7,094 nt of DNA, from contig CAJFNE010000099.1 in the NCBI GenBank assembly GCA_904393855.1, positions 1-7,094 of the forward strand, written 5' to 3'. The position numbers and the translations under genes are program-made. The notes beneath the pieces were generated by a model. It searched no databases and was not told the DNA's origin. It was given only the letters and a program-made list of their open reading frames with translations. Source of the DNA: an uncultured Oscillibacter sp. Lineage in GTDB: Bacteria; Bacillota; Clostridia; Oscillospirales; Oscillospiraceae. Positions 6,533-7,094 of the stretch are shown piece by piece. How positions within the stretch are numbered: the first letter of the stretch is position 1; each line of letters begins with the position of its first letter.

Positions 6533-6805
6533 TCAGGATTCCCGCAGGCGGGCGATGATTTTCCAGACACTCTTCGGCGCTAAGAAGTAGTCCTCCGCCA
6601 GCTGGTTCACGGAGATGCCCTCCCGATAACGCCGGTAGATTTCCAAATTTCGGGTCCGGGTCTCCGCCTTGCGGCCGTTGGCCGCGCCCCAGGGCTTCCG
6701 GTTGCTCTCCCGCCGGGGGATATACAGGTATTCCCCGTCGATATAGGCCTGGACCTGGGCCAGCAGGTCCGGCGGCAGCACATCGGCTGCTTTCATATAG
6801 CGCAT
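6533..6805 (-). CDS. CD3324-family helix-turn-helix protein (putative DNA-binding regulator)
   Basis: Ninety-residue protein resembling the clostridial CD3324 family, related to Mor-type transcription activator domains. The N-terminal half has the family pattern MKAADVLPPDLL..VQAYIDGEYLYIP (4-30), then RRESNRKPWG (31-40). The C-terminal half is a helix-turn-helix: NLEIYRRYREGISVNQLAEDYFLAPKSVWKIIARL (about 53-87), with the turn at EGIS and the recognition helix at PKSVWKIIARL. Basic residues between the halves (RKAETRTR) may contact DNA. No ligand or enzymatic domain is present. GGAGGAG (6816-6810) ends 4 nt before the ATG at 6805 and supports that start over the in-frame ATG three codons on. 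The gene is monocistronic, with a strong promoter about 250 nt upstream and an elaborate structured leader, so it is probably controlled after transcription starts. Its targets are unknown; autoregulation is possible but not shown. Confidence 0.85.
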   Translation of the reverse strand: MRYMKAADVLPPDLLAQVQAYIDGEYLYIPRRESNRKPWGAANGRKAETRTRNLEIYRRYREGISVNQLAEDYFLAPKSVWKIIARLRES

Positions 6806-6808
6806 GTC

Positions 6809-6895
6809 GCTCCTCCAAAGCCGTTGAATTTGGGTTGGAGCGGAGGCTATATGCTGGCTGTTGGCCGGCGCGATAGCCTCCGCTATGCGCCAGCC
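6809..6895 (-). promoter_or_regulatory. Candidate two-state RNA switch in the HTH gene leader, with anti-SD
   Basis: Read as minus-strand RNA, five complementary blocks are visible. Fold B pairs 6895-6887 (GGCUGGCGC) with 6871-6863 (GCGCCGGCC) and closes 6886-6882 with 6877-6873 (AUAGC/GCUAU) under a GGAG loop: 14 bp, one G-U and one bulge. Fold C pairs 6884-6873 (AGCGGAGGCUAU) with 6850-6839 (AUAGCCUCCGCU), a perfect 12 bp, with 6869-6864 against 6858-6853 inside (one mismatch). The folds share 6884-6873, so they exclude each other. The 3' arm of fold C contains CCUCC (6846-6842), complementary to the SD GGAGG (6816-6812), and GCUCC (6841-6837) pairs with GGAGC (6813-6809). Fold C should free the SD and fold B should let it be masked. 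Complementarity is seen directly; switching is inferred. Confidence 0.5.
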
Positions 6896-6944
6896 GCCGA
6901 ATTACAGGATATGGAATTCAGAGACGATTCCTCACTTTCTCACA

Positions 6945-7057
6945 GATTTCCAAACAGATGCGGGCAGCACCAGCAGGCGGACGGAGGTCCCCCAAACGTC
7001 TGCCTATCTGCGGTTTTTCAGATCTGGACCGACATGCACACACCTCGCTTGGAAATC
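6945..7057 (-). promoter_or_regulatory. Structured 5' RNA domain of the HTH leader (three-way junction), class unrecognised
   Basis: The predicted first base (G7057) begins GAUUUCCAA (7057-7049), which pairs perfectly with UUGGAAAUC (6953-6945), a 9-bp closing helix across 95 nt. Inside, CGGU (7031-7028) pairs with ACCG (7014-7011). Directly adjacent, CAGAU (7010-7006) pairs with AUCUG (6959-6955), continuing as GGCAG (7004-7000) with CUGCC (6967-6963) and an inner GGAC/GUCC hairpin. The helices nest cleanly into a three-way junction. It matches no riboswitch consensus I know (TPP, SAM, FMN, lysine, T-box and others checked by motif). A stand-alone small RNA is an alternative, but no terminator follows it. 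Confidence 0.45.
7018..7035 (-). CDS. Possible five-codon leader peptide (MSVQI) in the HTH leader
   Basis: ATG at 7035-7033 opens the ORF M-S-V-Q-I ending in TGA at 7020-7018. GAGGTG (7046-7041) lies 5 nt upstream, a credible Shine-Dalgarno, and falls in the unpaired joint of the three-way junction. Translation would disturb the closing helix, as in leader-peptide attenuation. So short an ORF can arise by chance. Confidence 0.3.
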   Translation of the reverse strand: MSVQI

Positions 7058-7063
7058 AGGGGT

Positions 7064-7092
7064 ATCATAGCATAGCCGCGGATGGCTGTCAA
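7064..7092 (-). promoter_or_regulatory. Strong sigma-A promoter for the HTH gene leader
   Basis: On the minus strand TTGACA (7092-7087, full consensus), 17 nt, then TATGAT (7069-7064, five of six) preceded by TG as an extended -10. Initiation is expected at G7057, 252 nt upstream of the HTH start codon. It reads leftward through the structured leader; no other gene lies between. Confidence 0.85.
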
Positions 7093-7094
7093 GG

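Noticed and set aside
6955..7018. Plus-strand hairpin (6975-6983 with 6997-7005) ending in TTTTT as a terminator
   Set aside because: The T run is 8 nt from the main stem, the outer helix has a 15-nt bulge, and no convincing plus-strand promoter or gene feeds it.
6824..7075. 83-aa plus-strand ORF at the right end
   Set aside because: TTG start without SD, no recognisable motif. It runs antisense through the HTH leader hairpins and promoter.

Overview
The window comes from a GC-rich, low-AT-intergenic Firmicute, most likely a spore-forming gut clostridium of the Oscillospiraceae type (Flavonifractor/Oscillibacter-like). The reasons are codons ending almost always in G or C, strong AGGAGG-type ribosome binding sites, a ClpC-type Clp ATPase, and small proteins typical of Clostridia (a CD3324-family helix-turn-helix protein, an RNHCP zinc protein and a cysteine-rich protein with no recognisable family). 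The taxon is inferred from protein resemblance, not from a database search.

Layout, left to right. Positions 1-1665 (+) hold the last two thirds of clpC, a proteolytic chaperone whose N-terminus lies outside the window. It converges on a MATE-family multidrug/cation antiporter (3104-1737, -), and a perfect GNRA-loop hairpin between them can serve both strands. A short divergent intergenic region then separates the MATE gene from a 112-aa, 13-cysteine protein (3280-3618, +). That gene starts at TTG and is preceded by a possible sporulation (sigma-K-like) promoter and a 15-nt palindrome. After its terminator, a clean sigma-A promoter drives a two-gene operon. The first gene is a class Ic PLP aminotransferase (3793-5067). 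The second is a radical SAM enzyme (5064-5933) whose start codon overlaps the aminotransferase stop (ATGA). This operon converges, through another bidirectional hairpin, on an RNHCP-domain zinc protein (6406-5999, -). Upstream of that is a CD3324-family HTH regulator (6805-6533, -) with its own terminator.

The most interesting part is the right end. A near-consensus promoter (TTGACA, 17 nt, TATGAT with extended TG) fires leftward at about 7057 and gives the HTH gene a leader of about 250 nt. This leader looks highly structured. Its first nine bases form a closing helix with 6953-6945 around a three-way junction that contains a five-codon mini-ORF with a Shine-Dalgarno sequence. Closer to the gene, 6895-6839 can adopt two mutually exclusive folds, and one arm of them carries an anti-Shine-Dalgarno CCUCC. 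This is the architecture expected of a translational RNA switch. I do not recognise it as a known riboswitch class. All folding was done by eye, without energies.

The remaining genes look like ordinary chromosomal housekeeping or accessory genes. I saw no mobile element, CRISPR array, tRNA or rRNA.
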